This document shows, one piece after another, positions 6,960 to 15,004 of a stretch of DNA of 64,000 nt. Origin of the DNA: Kiloniellaceae bacterium (GTDB lineage Bacteria; Pseudomonadota; Alphaproteobacteria; Kiloniellales; Kiloniellaceae); the NCBI GenBank assembly GCA_021776195.1, contig JAJFGK010000030.1, positions 27,285-91,284 of the forward strand. The letters are read 5' to 3'. The position numbers and the translations under genes were made by a program. A model generated the notes under the pieces. That model saw nothing but the letters and a program-made list of their open reading frames with translations, was not told where the DNA came from and did not search any database. Position 1 is the first letter of the stretch. Each line of letters opens with the position of its first letter.

Positions 6960-8546
6960 ATGTCAGAATTGAAGTTTCTTCAGTCCCAGCTCACCAGGGG
7001 CAAGATCGACCGTCGCAAATTCATGGGCCGCGCCGCGGCCCTTGGATTGACCACGGCCATTGCGTCGAGCCTGGCGGGCGAAGCGGTCAAGGCAGCCGGA
7101 CCCAAGAAGGGCGGGCGTTTTCGCCTTGCGCTGGGCGGCGGCGCCACGTCGGATTCCTTCGACCCGGCGACCTACTACGAAACCTATATGCAAACCACGG
7201 GTTACGGCCTGCGCAACAGCCTGGCCGAGATGAACAACAACGACGAGCTGGTTCCCGAGCTGGCCGAGAGCTGGGAGCCCTCCGAGGGCGCCACGAAGTG
7301 GATGATCAAGCTGAGAAAAGACGTCGAGTTTCACAACGGCAAGACCTTCGATGCCGACGACGCCATTGCTTCGGTCATGCATCACCTGGGCCCGGATTCA
7401 AAGTCCTCGGCCAAGGCCATCCTCAGCTCGATCGAGGACATGAAGAAGGACGACGACAACACCGTCATCGTCTCTCTCAATGCCGGCAATGTCGGCTTCC
7501 CGGCCCTCCTGACCGACTACCATGTGCCGATGATGCCGGTGGTCGACGGCAAATTGGAGGTCATGTCCGGGGTTGGGACCGGCGCCTACTCACTGAAATC
7601 CTTCGATCCTGGCCAGCGCATGGAGATGGTCAAGAACCCGAACTTCTGGAAGGAAGGCAAGGGTCACTTCGACGAGGTCGAGGTGCTGTCCGTCATCGAC
7701 GTAGCCGCCCGGACCAATGCACTGGTCAGTGGCGGGGTCGATGCCGCCGACCGGATGGACCTGAAGACCTTGAAGCTGCTGGAGCGCAACAAGGACATCT
7801 CCATCAAGGAGACCTCGGGATCGCAGTACTATGCCTACGTCATGATGACCGACAAGGCGCCCTACGATAATCTCGACGTGCGGCTTGCCATGAAGTACGC
7901 GATCGACCGCGAGGAAATACTCGACAAATTGCTCTACGGGCACGGCTATCTCGGGAACGACAACCCGATCGGCAGGACCTACGCCTACCACGCCGAGTTG
8001 CCGCAACGGGCCTACGATCCCGAAAAGGCGAAGTTCCACTTGAAAAAGGCCGGAATGAGCGATCTGAAGGTGACGATCCACGCTGCCGACGCCGCCTTCC
8101 CCGGCGCGGTCGACGCCGCCTCCATCTACAGCGAGCAGGCTCGTGCGGCAGGAATCGACCTGAAGGTGGTGCGCACGCCCAACGACGGCTACTGGACAAA
8201 TGTCTCGGGCGTCGAGCACTGGACGGCGACTTATTGGAACCCGCGGGTGACCGAAGACATGATGTTCTCGGTGGCCTTTTCCGAGGACGCTCCCTGGAAC
8301 GAGACCAAGTGGAAGCACCCCCGTTTCAACGAACTGCTCAAGGCGGCCCGCATCGAGCTGGACGAGACCAAACGCCGCGACATGTACGTCGAGATGCAGC
8401 AGATCTGCACCGACGACAACGGGGCGATCATCCCGATCTTCGCCAACTACGTCTTCGCGGCCCACAAAAAGGTCGGGCACGACCGGATGGCGGCCTCCTG
8501 GGATCTCGATGGCGTCAAATGTCTCGAGCGTTGGTGGTTCACCTGA
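6960..8546 (+). CDS. ABC transporter substrate-binding protein, family 5, Tat-exported
   Basis: This 528-residue periplasmic binding protein is of the DppA/OppA class (SBP family 5). It carries a twin-arginine signal (DRRKFMGRAAALGLTTA) before a mature start near AAGPKKGGRF. Family landmarks include FDPATYYET, the WMIKLRKDVEFHNGKTF segment and PYDNLDVRLAMKYAIDREEIL. A good ribosome site (aagggaggaa) sits before the ATG. No permease or ATPase gene is adjacent, and it ends at a strong terminator, so it is an orphan. It is clearly related to the binding protein at 42986-44584 (shared DVEFHNGKT, GTGAY/GSGPF and NDGYW/TDGYW segments) and may share that importer. It probably binds a small amino-acid-like or opine-like solute. 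Confidence 0.9.
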   Translation: MSELKFLQSQLTRGKIDRRKFMGRAAALGLTTAIASSLAGEAVKAAGPKKGGRFRLALGGGATSDSFDPATYYETYMQTTGYGLRNSLAEMNNNDELVPELAESWEPSEGATKWMIKLRKDVEFHNGKTFDADDAIASVMHHLGPDSKSSAKAILSSIEDMKKDDDNTVIVSLNAGNVGFPALLTDYHVPMMPVVDGKLEVMSGVGTGAYSLKSFDPGQRMEMVKNPNFWKEGKGHFDEVEVLSVIDVAARTNALVSGGVDAADRMDLKTLKLLERNKDISIKETSGSQYYAYVMMTDKAPYDNLDVRLAMKYAIDREEILDKLLYGHGYLGNDNPIGRTYAYHAELPQRAYDPEKAKFHLKKAGMSDLKVTIHAADAAFPGAVDAASIYSEQARAAGIDLKVVRTPNDGYWTNVSGVEHWTATYWNPRVTEDMMFSVAFSEDAPWNETKWKHPRFNELLKAARIELDETKRRDMYVEMQQICTDDNGAIIPIFANYVFAAHKKVGHDRMAASWDLDGVKCLERWWFT

Positions 8547-8595
8547 TCCAGACCGGCGAGCCGCAGTAGGGGCTCAGCCAATCAGCTTCATGTTC

Positions 8596-8632
8596 AAGAG
8601 CTCCGCAGTTAGAAACTGCGGAGCTCTTTTTT
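8596..8632 (+). terminator. Rho-independent terminator of the solute-binding protein gene
   Basis: A perfect 15-bp stem (8596-8610 aagagctccgcagtt, 8614-8628) with a 3-base loop aga is followed by six T at 8627-8632. It sits 50 bases after the stop codon. Confidence 0.93.
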
Positions 8633-8885
8633 ATAATTTATGACAGGAGCTTGTTGTCTATTTTTAATCTAATAACTCATTGAATTTTTCCGTGGCTTTT
8701 CATGTGAGATGTCGTTGTCCCGTGCCCATCGGCCAGGGCCACCTCCCCATCGTCGACGAGTCGAATGTGTGCCAATCGGGCCTGCCGACAGGCCGGCGCG
8801 TCACCGGTGACTCGAAAATATTGCTAGACAGGGAGACTCAACCGTGATTCGAAGATGCAGGGGATAGTCATCTGGAGGGGTATCA
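8633..8885. other. Intergenic stretch without recognised gene
   Basis: Between the terminator and the small gene at 8886 the sequence is AT-richer to about 8705 and then returns to the local GC content. I see no open frame with a plausible start, no RNA gene and no repeat. The only clear signal is the Shine-Dalgarno run ggagggg at 8873-8879, which belongs to the next gene. Confidence 0.6.
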
Positions 8886-9155
8886 TTGTCAGCTCTGCCT
8901 AAGCCAAGACCGGTGAACCTGGATTCCCGAGATCGGTTTCGCACCCGAGACGATGATAAATGGATCCTCGACCAGCCCATTGAGATCGGCGCCTTTGCCG
9001 AAGTCGTGAAGCGCCACGGCATTCACAATTTCGAATTCTGTTACGACACCGACAGCTTTTCCGCCCACGATGCCACGGGACAGCTTCTCGCGAGAGGCCC
9101 CACGATCAAGGATCTGTTGGCCTCCCTGTCGCGGCCCGAACCCCGAAGCCTGTAA
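8886..9155 (+). CDS. Small conserved-looking hypothetical protein with TTG start
   Basis: This 89-residue product starts at a TTG seven bases after the strong ribosome site ggagggg, and has codon use like its neighbours. I do not recognise a family. The sequence is soluble, with an N-terminal charged segment (RDRFRTRDDDKWILDQP), a middle part IEIGAFAEVVKRHGIHNFEFCYD and a helical C-terminus (TIKDLLASLSRP). It has no signal peptide or membrane segment. It stands alone between a terminator and a tandem-repeat gap before the PilZ gene. Confidence 0.55.
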   Translation: MSALPKPRPVNLDSRDRFRTRDDDKWILDQPIEIGAFAEVVKRHGIHNFEFCYDTDSFSAHDATGQLLARGPTIKDLLASLSRPEPRSL

Positions 9156-9180
9156 GCATGAGCCGGCGACACGGTCAGCG

Positions 9181-9216
9181 CCATGGCCAGCACCATGGCC
9201 AGCACCATGGCCAGCA
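9181..9216. repeat. 12-bp tandem repeat, three units
   Basis: Three exact head-to-tail copies of ccatggccagca run from 9181 to 9216, followed by a degraded partial copy. They lie in the non-coding gap between the small hypothetical gene and the PilZ gene. Confidence 0.85.
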
Positions 9217-9307
9217 CCACGGGCCAAAGCCCGCAGTTTTGGAATGTTAACCAGTTGGCGCTAGCTTTGCCGCCGAATTCGTTCCTATTTTCTGCATTCG
9301 GTTCCCT

Positions 9308-9835
9308 ATGACCAGCGAAGACAGACGCATTTCCGCCCGCACCCGGGTCAGCGGCAAGTCCGTCGTCCTGACCGAAGATAGTCACTTGGATTCCGACCTG
9401 CGCGACATCTCGGCCAGCGGTGCTCAGTTGGCCTTGCGCGAGCGCCCGGAAGTCGGCAGCAACATCGTCGTCTTCACGGAAGAGTTCGGTCGACTCGAGG
9501 CCACGGTCGAGCGTCACACGGTTGCCGGCATCGGGCTCAGCTTCCAGGGCGGCGAACAGATGCGCAAATCGCTGCTGCGGCGCCTCACCGCCTACGCGGA
9601 CCGCTTGCTGGGTAAGTCATTCGGCCAGGCCAACGGCTCACACCGGCTGTTCCTCGAGACCTTGGCCATATCCGGGCGAGTCGCCGCCGAGAGAACCGAT
9701 CGTTCGGCCGCCTTTTGGACGATGGTGGAAGACTGCGAGGGGCGCGGCTGGGTCCGGAGCGATAGCCTCGCCATCGGATTCCAGACCGTTGAAATTACAC
9801 AGTTCGGCCGCGCGCAACTTGCCGGCGGCCACTGA
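9308..9835 (+). CDS. PilZ-domain protein, putative c-di-GMP receptor
   Basis: The N-terminal half is a PilZ domain. The c-di-GMP motif RxxxR is at Arg7-Arg11 (RRISAR) and the D/NxSxxG motif at Asp33-Gly38 (DISASG), with the usual spacing, so ligand binding is likely. The C-terminal 75 residues (from about LLGKSFGQANGS) match no domain I know. The protein is 175 residues, cytoplasmic, with no membrane segment. PilZ proteins pass c-di-GMP levels to motility, exopolysaccharide or other outputs; no partner is adjacent, but flagellar genes are present in the window, including a lone FlgC-like gene 0.8 kb downstream. Confidence 0.8.
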   Translation: MTSEDRRISARTRVSGKSVVLTEDSHLDSDLRDISASGAQLALRERPEVGSNIVVFTEEFGRLEATVERHTVAGIGLSFQGGEQMRKSLLRRLTAYADRLLGKSFGQANGSHRLFLETLAISGRVAAERTDRSAAFWTMVEDCEGRGWVRSDSLAIGFQTVEITQFGRAQLAGGH

Positions 9836-9968
9836 CCGGGCCCCGACTCCCGGGCCGCCCTGTCGCACGCATCTCTGTTCACCGGCAGGCGCTTGTGGCA
9901 AGGATAGCGTTCTACGACCGCGCAGGGCAGCCAGGGCGATGCCGGGCGCACAGCCAAGGGCAAGGACC

Positions 9969-10628
9969 ATGGGTCCGCAAGACCAAGACGAGGGACCACC
10001 GCGCTTCGATGCGGCTTTCCAAGATCAGCTCATGCGCCTGTTCCGTTGGCGCCGCGACGTGCGTCACTTTCGCCGCGACCCCTTGCCCGTGGACCTGCTG
10101 GACGACCTTCTCGCGGTCGCGGAGCTGGCGCCCTCGGTGGGCCTGAGCCAGCCCTGGCGCTTCGTCGAGGTCGCCAGCGCCGAGGCACGGGCCGCCGTGC
10201 TGGCCAATTTTCGACGCTGTAACGCGGAAGCCCTGGACAGCTACAGCGATGAAAACGCGCGCCGCTATGCCGGCCTGAAGCTGTCCGGTCTCCAGGAGGC
10301 CCCTCTCCAACTGGCGGTTTTCTGCGACGAAAGTACGCTCCAAGGCAAGGGCCTGGGCCGGCGCACCATGCCCGAGTCCCTGCGCTATTCGGTGGTGGCG
10401 GCGATTCAGACCCTATGGCTGGCGGCGCGAAGCCGCGGGATCGGGCTCGGTTGGGTCTCGATTCTCGAACCCAAGGCTTTAAGCGAGGAGTTGGCGGTGC
10501 CGGCGGCCTGGCATCTGGTTGCCTACCTCTGTCTCGGCTATCCCAAGGAGGATCATCAGGACCCCGAACTGCAGCGCCGAGATTGGCAACAGCCCACCGG
10601 CCTGGCCGACAAGCTGCTCAAGCGATAG
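9969..10628 (+). CDS. bluB: 5,6-dimethylbenzimidazole synthase BluB
   Basis: This 219-residue nitroreductase-fold flavoprotein breaks down reduced FMN with oxygen to give 5,6-dimethylbenzimidazole, the lower ligand of vitamin B12. Characteristic segments are LMRLFRWRRDVRHFRRDPLP, APSVGLSQPWRFV, the lid-region Asp of DSYSDENARRYAGLKL and GLGWVSILEP. The start at 9969 follows an aagg ribosome site; an ATG 30 bases upstream is also possible. Other cobalamin genes are not next to it, and I found no cobalamin riboswitch in the 130 bases upstream. Confidence 0.9.
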   Translation: MGPQDQDEGPPRFDAAFQDQLMRLFRWRRDVRHFRRDPLPVDLLDDLLAVAELAPSVGLSQPWRFVEVASAEARAAVLANFRRCNAEALDSYSDENARRYAGLKLSGLQEAPLQLAVFCDESTLQGKGLGRRTMPESLRYSVVAAIQTLWLAARSRGIGLGWVSILEPKALSEELAVPAAWHLVAYLCLGYPKEDHQDPELQRRDWQQPTGLADKLLKR

Positions 10629-10662
10629 GCGATCTTCTCGCCAGCGGCATTATTAATCTAGT

Positions 10663-11058
10663 CTACGAAGAAATTCCCAGAAGCTCTTTATAACGATCGT
10701 TTTCTTCCCGAATCAATTGGGCGCTCGCGGCATAGGCGTTGCGCGCCAGGATCTGCGTCACGAACTCTTCGGCCAGGTCCACGTTGGGCACCGGGACGAA
10801 GCCCGCTTCGTCCGCATCGGCGTTATCGGGCTGATAGATTCGCACCGACGCCGGATCGATCGGCACCGCTCGGCCGGTGACACCACCACCGGGCAGACTG
10901 ACGGATTGAACCCGCTCGGGCCGGAAACCGCCGTTGTCGGTCCCGTCCGCGTTCCTGACAAAGCCCAGCGACCCCGCGTTGGCGACGTTGTTGGCCGACA
11001 CTTCCACTATCTTGCTTGCCGTCTGTAGACCTGAAAGGGCCGTGAACATTGCCAGCAA
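10663..11058 (-). CDS. FlgC-like flagellar basal-body rod family protein, isolated
   Basis: This 131-residue protein has the flagellar rod/hook family ends: an N-terminal LSGLQTASKIVEVSANNVANAGSLGF (the ANNVAN motif) and a C-terminal VPNVDLAEEFVTQILARNAYAASAQLI, matching the rod C-terminal domain. It lacks the long middle of FlgG/FlgE and is about the size of FlgC. A regular flgC lies at 63227-63634, so this is a paralogue far from the flagellar cluster. Start at the first or the second Met (MFTALSG) is possible. An AT-rich gap upstream may hold its promoter. It may be a specialised rod or hook-related protein; its role is not established. Confidence 0.8.
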   Translation of the reverse strand: MLAMFTALSGLQTASKIVEVSANNVANAGSLGFVRNADGTDNGGFRPERVQSVSLPGGGVTGRAVPIDPASVRIYQPDNADADEAGFVPVPNVDLAEEFVTQILARNAYAASAQLIREENDRYKELLGISS

Positions 11059-11180
11059 AGCTCCTTCGCCTTGGACGCCGGGAGTCGGGCGCCCAAGTCA
11101 ATCTAGCTCATTGAGGAAAATCCATCAAATAATTGTTATTATTGTATAATTATCTAAAATTCGAGGTAATTCCCGGCTAT

Positions 11181-12302
11181 TCACCAGGGTTCGCCAAGGC
11201 GGCGCTGAAGAAAGGTCTGCGCCACCGCCGCATTCTCGAACAGCAACCACAGCTCCGGCGGCAGGTCCTTGAAGGCGGCGTCGCGGAAGCGGGCGGCGTC
11301 CGGCGCCTCGCCGGTCACATTACGGATCAGGATGGCACGCACCTGATCGGGGTGGCGACGCGCGATGGCACCGTAGACCTCCGGGTCGACCTCGCCGGAA
11401 TCGCCGACCAGCACGAAGCCACGCCCCGGATAGGCGGCCAAGAGCGCCTCGATCACCGGCGGTTTGGTCTCCGCCGAAGATTTGAAGAGGTTGAAGAAGG
11501 TCTCGTCTTTCAGCCGGAAGGGCTTCAAGTCGATGGAGCCCGCGGGCAGGCGGGCTGCAGCCAGGAACTCGGCCAGCGCCGGGTAGAGCTGCCAGGGCGA
11601 GGAGGAGACGTAGTGAAACACCGCCCCACGCTGCTCCAACCCGCGAAACAGCGCCGGCATACCGGGCGCCGCGGCAAAGGGCTTGAGGAAGGTGTTGGCC
11701 AGTAGCGCCTGCTTGTCCGTGACCTCGCTGATCTTCACCGTGTCGTCGATATCCGAGATCACCGATAGTCCTTCGGCCGGCACGAAAAGCGCCCGTCCGG
11801 TGAAGCGGCGCGAATCGCCCGGCGGCGGCACCACGCCATAGTCGAGCCAGAAGGGCGCCGCTTCCGGCCCCTCACCGCGCCGCTCGAGGGTCAGTTCCGC
11901 CCGAAAGTGCCCATCGCTGCCGGTGGGCCCAAGGCGCAGCGCGTCGGCCGAAAGCGTCAGGTCGAGATGCTTGCCCCGCTCATTGTCGACCAGGAACCAG
12001 GACACCCGTTCGCGGAAGATGTCCGATTCGGCAGCCGTCTCATCCAAGCCCAGGGCCAAAGCGGCGGCCACCAGCGCGCCGCGCCGCAGCAGGGAATCGC
12101 GTTCCGGCTCGAAGACCCAGGCGTGAACCGGCAAGACCCAGCGCGCGCCCTCCCCGTCCAGCCGCGCCGCCGTGGGGAAGAGGACGACTTCTTCGTCCGA
12201 CTTCAGGGACGAGGCCAGTCCCGCGCCGCTAACCCCATGGATCGCCAGCCCGGCAAGGCAGACGACCCGTAACGCCGCGCAACAGGCTGGTCCGAGTCGC
12301 AT
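11181..12302 (-). CDS. App1-like (DUF2183) phosphatase with signal peptide
   Basis: The C-terminal half carries the DUF2183/App1 catalytic domain of the HAD superfamily, found in yeast phosphatidate phosphatase App1. The DxDxT motif is at Asp184-Thr188 (SDIDDTVK), followed by YVSSSPWQLYP, KPFRLKDETFF and the GDSGEVDPEVY acidic motif. The start at 12302 gives MRLGPACCAALRVVCLAGLAIHGVSG, a secretion signal, so the enzyme acts outside the cytoplasm; the longer open frame upstream adds unconserved residues. The N-terminal 160 residues resemble the usual DUF2183-associated region. It probably dephosphorylates a lipid or phosphorylated envelope compound. Confidence 0.8.
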   Translation of the reverse strand: MRLGPACCAALRVVCLAGLAIHGVSGAGLASSLKSDEEVVLFPTAARLDGEGARWVLPVHAWVFEPERDSLLRRGALVAAALALGLDETAAESDIFRERVSWFLVDNERGKHLDLTLSADALRLGPTGSDGHFRAELTLERRGEGPEAAPFWLDYGVVPPPGDSRRFTGRALFVPAEGLSVISDIDDTVKISEVTDKQALLANTFLKPFAAAPGMPALFRGLEQRGAVFHYVSSSPWQLYPALAEFLAAARLPAGSIDLKPFRLKDETFFNLFKSSAETKPPVIEALLAAYPGRGFVLVGDSGEVDPEVYGAIARRHPDQVRAILIRNVTGEAPDAARFRDAAFKDLPPELWLLFENAAVAQTFLQRRLGEPW

Positions 12303-12666
12303 CGACGCCTCCCGTTTCCTGAATAGCCCGGCGCGGAATCTAGCAGACCACCGCGCAGAAGGATGCAGAGCATTGGCACACCAATTTTGATAAAGCAAAT
12401 TAAGATACTCTAGGAAAATACTGTAATTATTGATATTTATTTAATTTTTCCGATCCGAAAATTAATTGAAACGAAGGAGTTTCCCGCAGGGCACAGCGAA
12501 GGCACAGCCATCATTCAGCATCGGCACAGCCAGCTCGCTACCTTTGTTTTCGGCACTGCCGCCCTTGGCATGCCCTGTTCCCCTGAAAGGAAATGGGTCC
12601 TTCGCGGGGAGACGCAGACCGGAACCAAAGGCCGGTAAACGGCGCAAAACGAGAGGACTAGAGATC

Positions 12667-13056
12667 ATGAGGATCATTCAGAGCCTGAGCAGGACCGAAC
12701 TTCGCCAACGCCTCATTGCCGGGATTGTCTTGTTGCCCCTGGCAACTCTCCCCCTGACCGCCACGGCGGACGTGGACTTTGTCGGTGGCCATCTCGACCC
12801 CCAATCACCTTCGCATACGCCGTCCCTAGTAAGCGCGTCCGCAGACAAGATTGGCGCGATCGCGTCCGGCACGACCGCGACCTCGGACCAACCGCCCGCG
12901 CCAAGGGCCGGATTGGCCAACAGCGGCTCCAACCTGGCACAGCTCGCCACAGACGCCACCTGGAACGTCCGGGTGGCCGGGCTGCTCCGCAGCGCCATCG
13001 ACGAGGCCGAGGCCGGCGCCCCGGACCGCGGCACGGGCCTGCACAGTATCAACTAA
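12667..13056 (+). CDS. Small exported hypothetical protein
   Basis: This 129-residue product begins at an ATG preceded by gagaggactagag. Residues 1-35 form a signal peptide (charged start, then RLIAGIVLLPLATLPLTATADV). The mature part is Ser/Thr/Pro-rich and low in complexity, ending in a helical segment (NVRVAGLLRSAIDEAEAG). I know no family. It lies 98 bases before the OmpA-family gene on the same strand and might be co-transcribed with it. Upstream (12388-12475) is an unusually AT-rich stretch that may carry the promoter. Confidence 0.55.
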   Translation: MRIIQSLSRTELRQRLIAGIVLLPLATLPLTATADVDFVGGHLDPQSPSHTPSLVSASADKIGAIASGTTATSDQPPAPRAGLANSGSNLAQLATDATWNVRVAGLLRSAIDEAEAGAPDRGTGLHSIN

Positions 13057-13154
13057 GGCGTCGTCAAAACCGCTCCCCTCCTCCGCCCCGGAGACTTCAG
13101 TTCGCCAAACCATCGTTCCTCAAATCACACAGCAACCATTCGAAGGAGACCATC

Positions 13155-14099
13155 ATGTTGAGGACATCGTTGTTGGCCGGCGCCGCCGCGCTGGCGCTTT
13201 CCACCGCCCCGGCTCAGGCCACGGTTTTCGATCAAGACATGGCCCGGGCACGGGACATGGCGCCCCAGGGTCAGGGATTCGAGACCGAACTTGCCCGGGA
13301 GTACCGCGCATTCTTCCTCTTCGAGGCCGATGAGATGTACGACTGGTTCGACGCCGACCACTTCGCCGAAAAGGCGCTGAGCGCCAACGCCGGCGAACGG
13401 GTACCGCCCGAGGTTCTGGAACATTGGAACATCGAAGGCGAAGAGTTCCTCCGCGAGCTGGAGGCGGCGCGCGCCAAGCTGACCGCCGCCCTGGACCAGG
13501 GCGGCGCCGACACCGCGCCGCGCGAGGCCGCCGTTGCCCAGGCGCGCTTCGACTGCTGGGTCGAGCAGCAGGAGGAAGGCTGGCAGTGGGACCATATCGA
13601 GGCCTGCAAGGGCCAGTTCGAACAGGCCATGTTCGAGCTCGACGCGGCACTCAACCCGCCGGCCCCCGCGCCCCAGGCACCTCAGACCTCGGCCGTCCCC
13701 GAGCCCGACTATGTCCCCGTCACCGAGCAGCTGCAGGTCTATTTCGGGTTCGACGAAGCCGTCATCACGCCCGAGGCACGGACTGAGATCGATCGTTTCA
13801 TCGCCTCCATCGAAGACAAATCGAAGGTCGAGGTGGTGGTGACCGGTCACACGGACCGGGCGGGTCCCAGCGACTACAACCAGGCGCTTTCCGAACGCCG
13901 CGCCGAAGCGGTGCGCAGTGCGCTGGTCGAAGAGGGCCTCAGCATCCGCAGTCTCGAAGAGCTGAACCTGGCGGCCAAGGGCGAGAGCGAGCCGGCGGTC
14001 GCCACGCCCGACGGCGTCGCCGAGCCGGCCAACCGCCGCGTCGTCCTGCAGGGCTTCGGTCTGCAGATTTCGACCCAGTCCTCGCACCTGACCGACTGA
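13155..14099 (+). CDS. OmpA-family peptidoglycan-binding protein
   Basis: This 314-residue exported protein has a signal peptide (LRTSLLAGAAALALSTAPAQA) and a C-terminal OmpA domain from about residue 190. The peptidoglycan-binding landmarks are VYFGFDEAVITPEA, VVTGHTDRAGPSDYN and LSERRAEAVRSALV, with PANRRVVL at the end. The middle part is helical and acidic and carries the paired cysteines FDCW and EACKGQ, with a proline-rich linker (PPAPAPQAPQ) before the OmpA domain. There is no lipobox or beta-barrel domain, so it is probably periplasmic. It resembles the DUF/OmpA proteins of alphaproteobacteria. A terminator follows. Confidence 0.85.
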   Translation: MLRTSLLAGAAALALSTAPAQATVFDQDMARARDMAPQGQGFETELAREYRAFFLFEADEMYDWFDADHFAEKALSANAGERVPPEVLEHWNIEGEEFLRELEAARAKLTAALDQGGADTAPREAAVAQARFDCWVEQQEEGWQWDHIEACKGQFEQAMFELDAALNPPAPAPQAPQTSAVPEPDYVPVTEQLQVYFGFDEAVITPEARTEIDRFIASIEDKSKVEVVVTGHTDRAGPSDYNQALSERRAEAVRSALVEEGLSIRSLEELNLAAKGESEPAVATPDGVAEPANRRVVLQGFGLQISTQSSHLTD

Positions 14100-14137
14100 A
14101 CCTGGCTCCGGCCAGGCGGACTGCCCCCGGCAGACCG

Positions 14138-14170
14138 AAGGAGCGGCCCCCCTCCCGGGCCGCTCCTTTT
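14138..14170 (+). terminator. Rho-independent terminator after the OmpA-family gene
   Basis: The arms aaggagcggccc (14138-14149) and gggccgctcctt (14157-14168) form a perfect 12-bp stem around a 7-base loop, ending in tttt. It lies between convergent genes. Confidence 0.88.
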
Positions 14171-14266
14171 CGGTTAGAGCCGTCTAGTTTGTTTTTCCGG
14201 CACGAATTCAACCTCACAATCGACCAGAGTGAGACAGCCGCGTTCGCCAGAGGCGCATGCCGCAGA

Positions 14267-14809
14267 CTAGCCACAAACCGCCACGGCTGGCGGCGCCGGG
14301 GGCACGGTCTCGACCGGGTCGCCCGCGGTACTGAGTCGGTAGACATCGAACGCACAACCGAATTTCGACCATCCGGTGCCCGGCGTGCTCCAGTTCCGAA
14401 TACGCACGGAGTAGCGGCTGCCGGGCATCAGGACGTAGGCCTGGAGGTTCTCGCACCTGGAGGTGACATAGCCGGAATCGCTCACGTTGGAGATGTGAAA
14501 CGCCAAATTCTTGCCGGATGGCAACTGATTGACCGTTTGGTAGATATCGTCGTCCCAAATCGGTGTCGTTTGCAGTTCAGCGACCGTTTTCAAAACTGGC
14601 TTTACATCGCAACTTCTTCGTTCATAAAGGGACACGGCGACATAGTCAGCATTGCGGTAAAGGTCGAGGGCACGGAACTCGACCTCAATCAAAGGCGCGC
14701 CTTTGGGCGGCTGATAGGCCTGATACTGGTATCGGGCACCGCATCCAGCGAACTGAAGCGCGACTATCGCCAAAGTCCAATGCAGAAACACCCGGAGCCA
14801 TCGATCCAT
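14267..14809 (-). CDS. Putative lipoprotein of unknown function
   Basis: Start at 14809 gives MDRWLRVFLHWTLAIVALQFAGCG, a signal with a lipobox-like FAGC at residues 21-24, so the mature protein would be lipid-anchored at Cys24. The displayed reading frame continues upstream, but that part looks non-coding. The mature part is tyrosine-rich at first (YQYQAYQPP), and contains six further cysteines that could form disulphides (SCDVKP, RCENLQ, GCAFDV, AVCG). I recognise no domain. It is convergent with the OmpA-family gene and divergent from the PadR gene. Confidence 0.6.
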   Translation of the reverse strand: MDRWLRVFLHWTLAIVALQFAGCGARYQYQAYQPPKGAPLIEVEFRALDLYRNADYVAVSLYERRSCDVKPVLKTVAELQTTPIWDDDIYQTVNQLPSGKNLAFHISNVSDSGYVTSRCENLQAYVLMPGSRYSVRIRNWSTPGTGWSKFGCAFDVYRLSTAGDPVETVPPAPPAVAVCG

Positions 14810-14945
14810 CTCGTCGGTCCCTCCTAAACATACTCTCGGTAGCGATTTCTCTATTATAAATGGTACTCTAAGGGATACGGGAGGCATAAACAAACGGTCT
14901 CATCGGACCATCGCAACCCAGACCTGCGCAAAGAGCATATGACGG

Positions 14946-14959
14946 CCCGATATATCGGG
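14946..14959. promoter_or_regulatory. 14-bp perfect palindrome, candidate PadR operator
   Basis: The sequence cccgatatatcggg is a perfect inverted repeat centred 52 bases before the PadR start codon, in the gap between the lipoprotein and PadR genes. Its place fits autoregulation by the dimeric PadR protein. It does not match the ATGT-N8-ACAT type known for some PadR proteins. Confidence 0.5.
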
Positions 14960-15004
14960 TCTATACATAGCCCCGGATTTCATAATCTCGAAAGCGACCT
15001 GGCT

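Noticed and set aside
9181..9216. Short repeats as a CRISPR-like array
   Set aside because: The 12-base units are directly adjacent with no spacers and no cas gene is near, so it is a simple tandem repeat.
9836..9968. Possible cobalamin riboswitch upstream of bluB
   Set aside because: The gap of about 130 bases has no B12-box-like sequence or usual stem arrangement that I can see, and the bluB leader is short.
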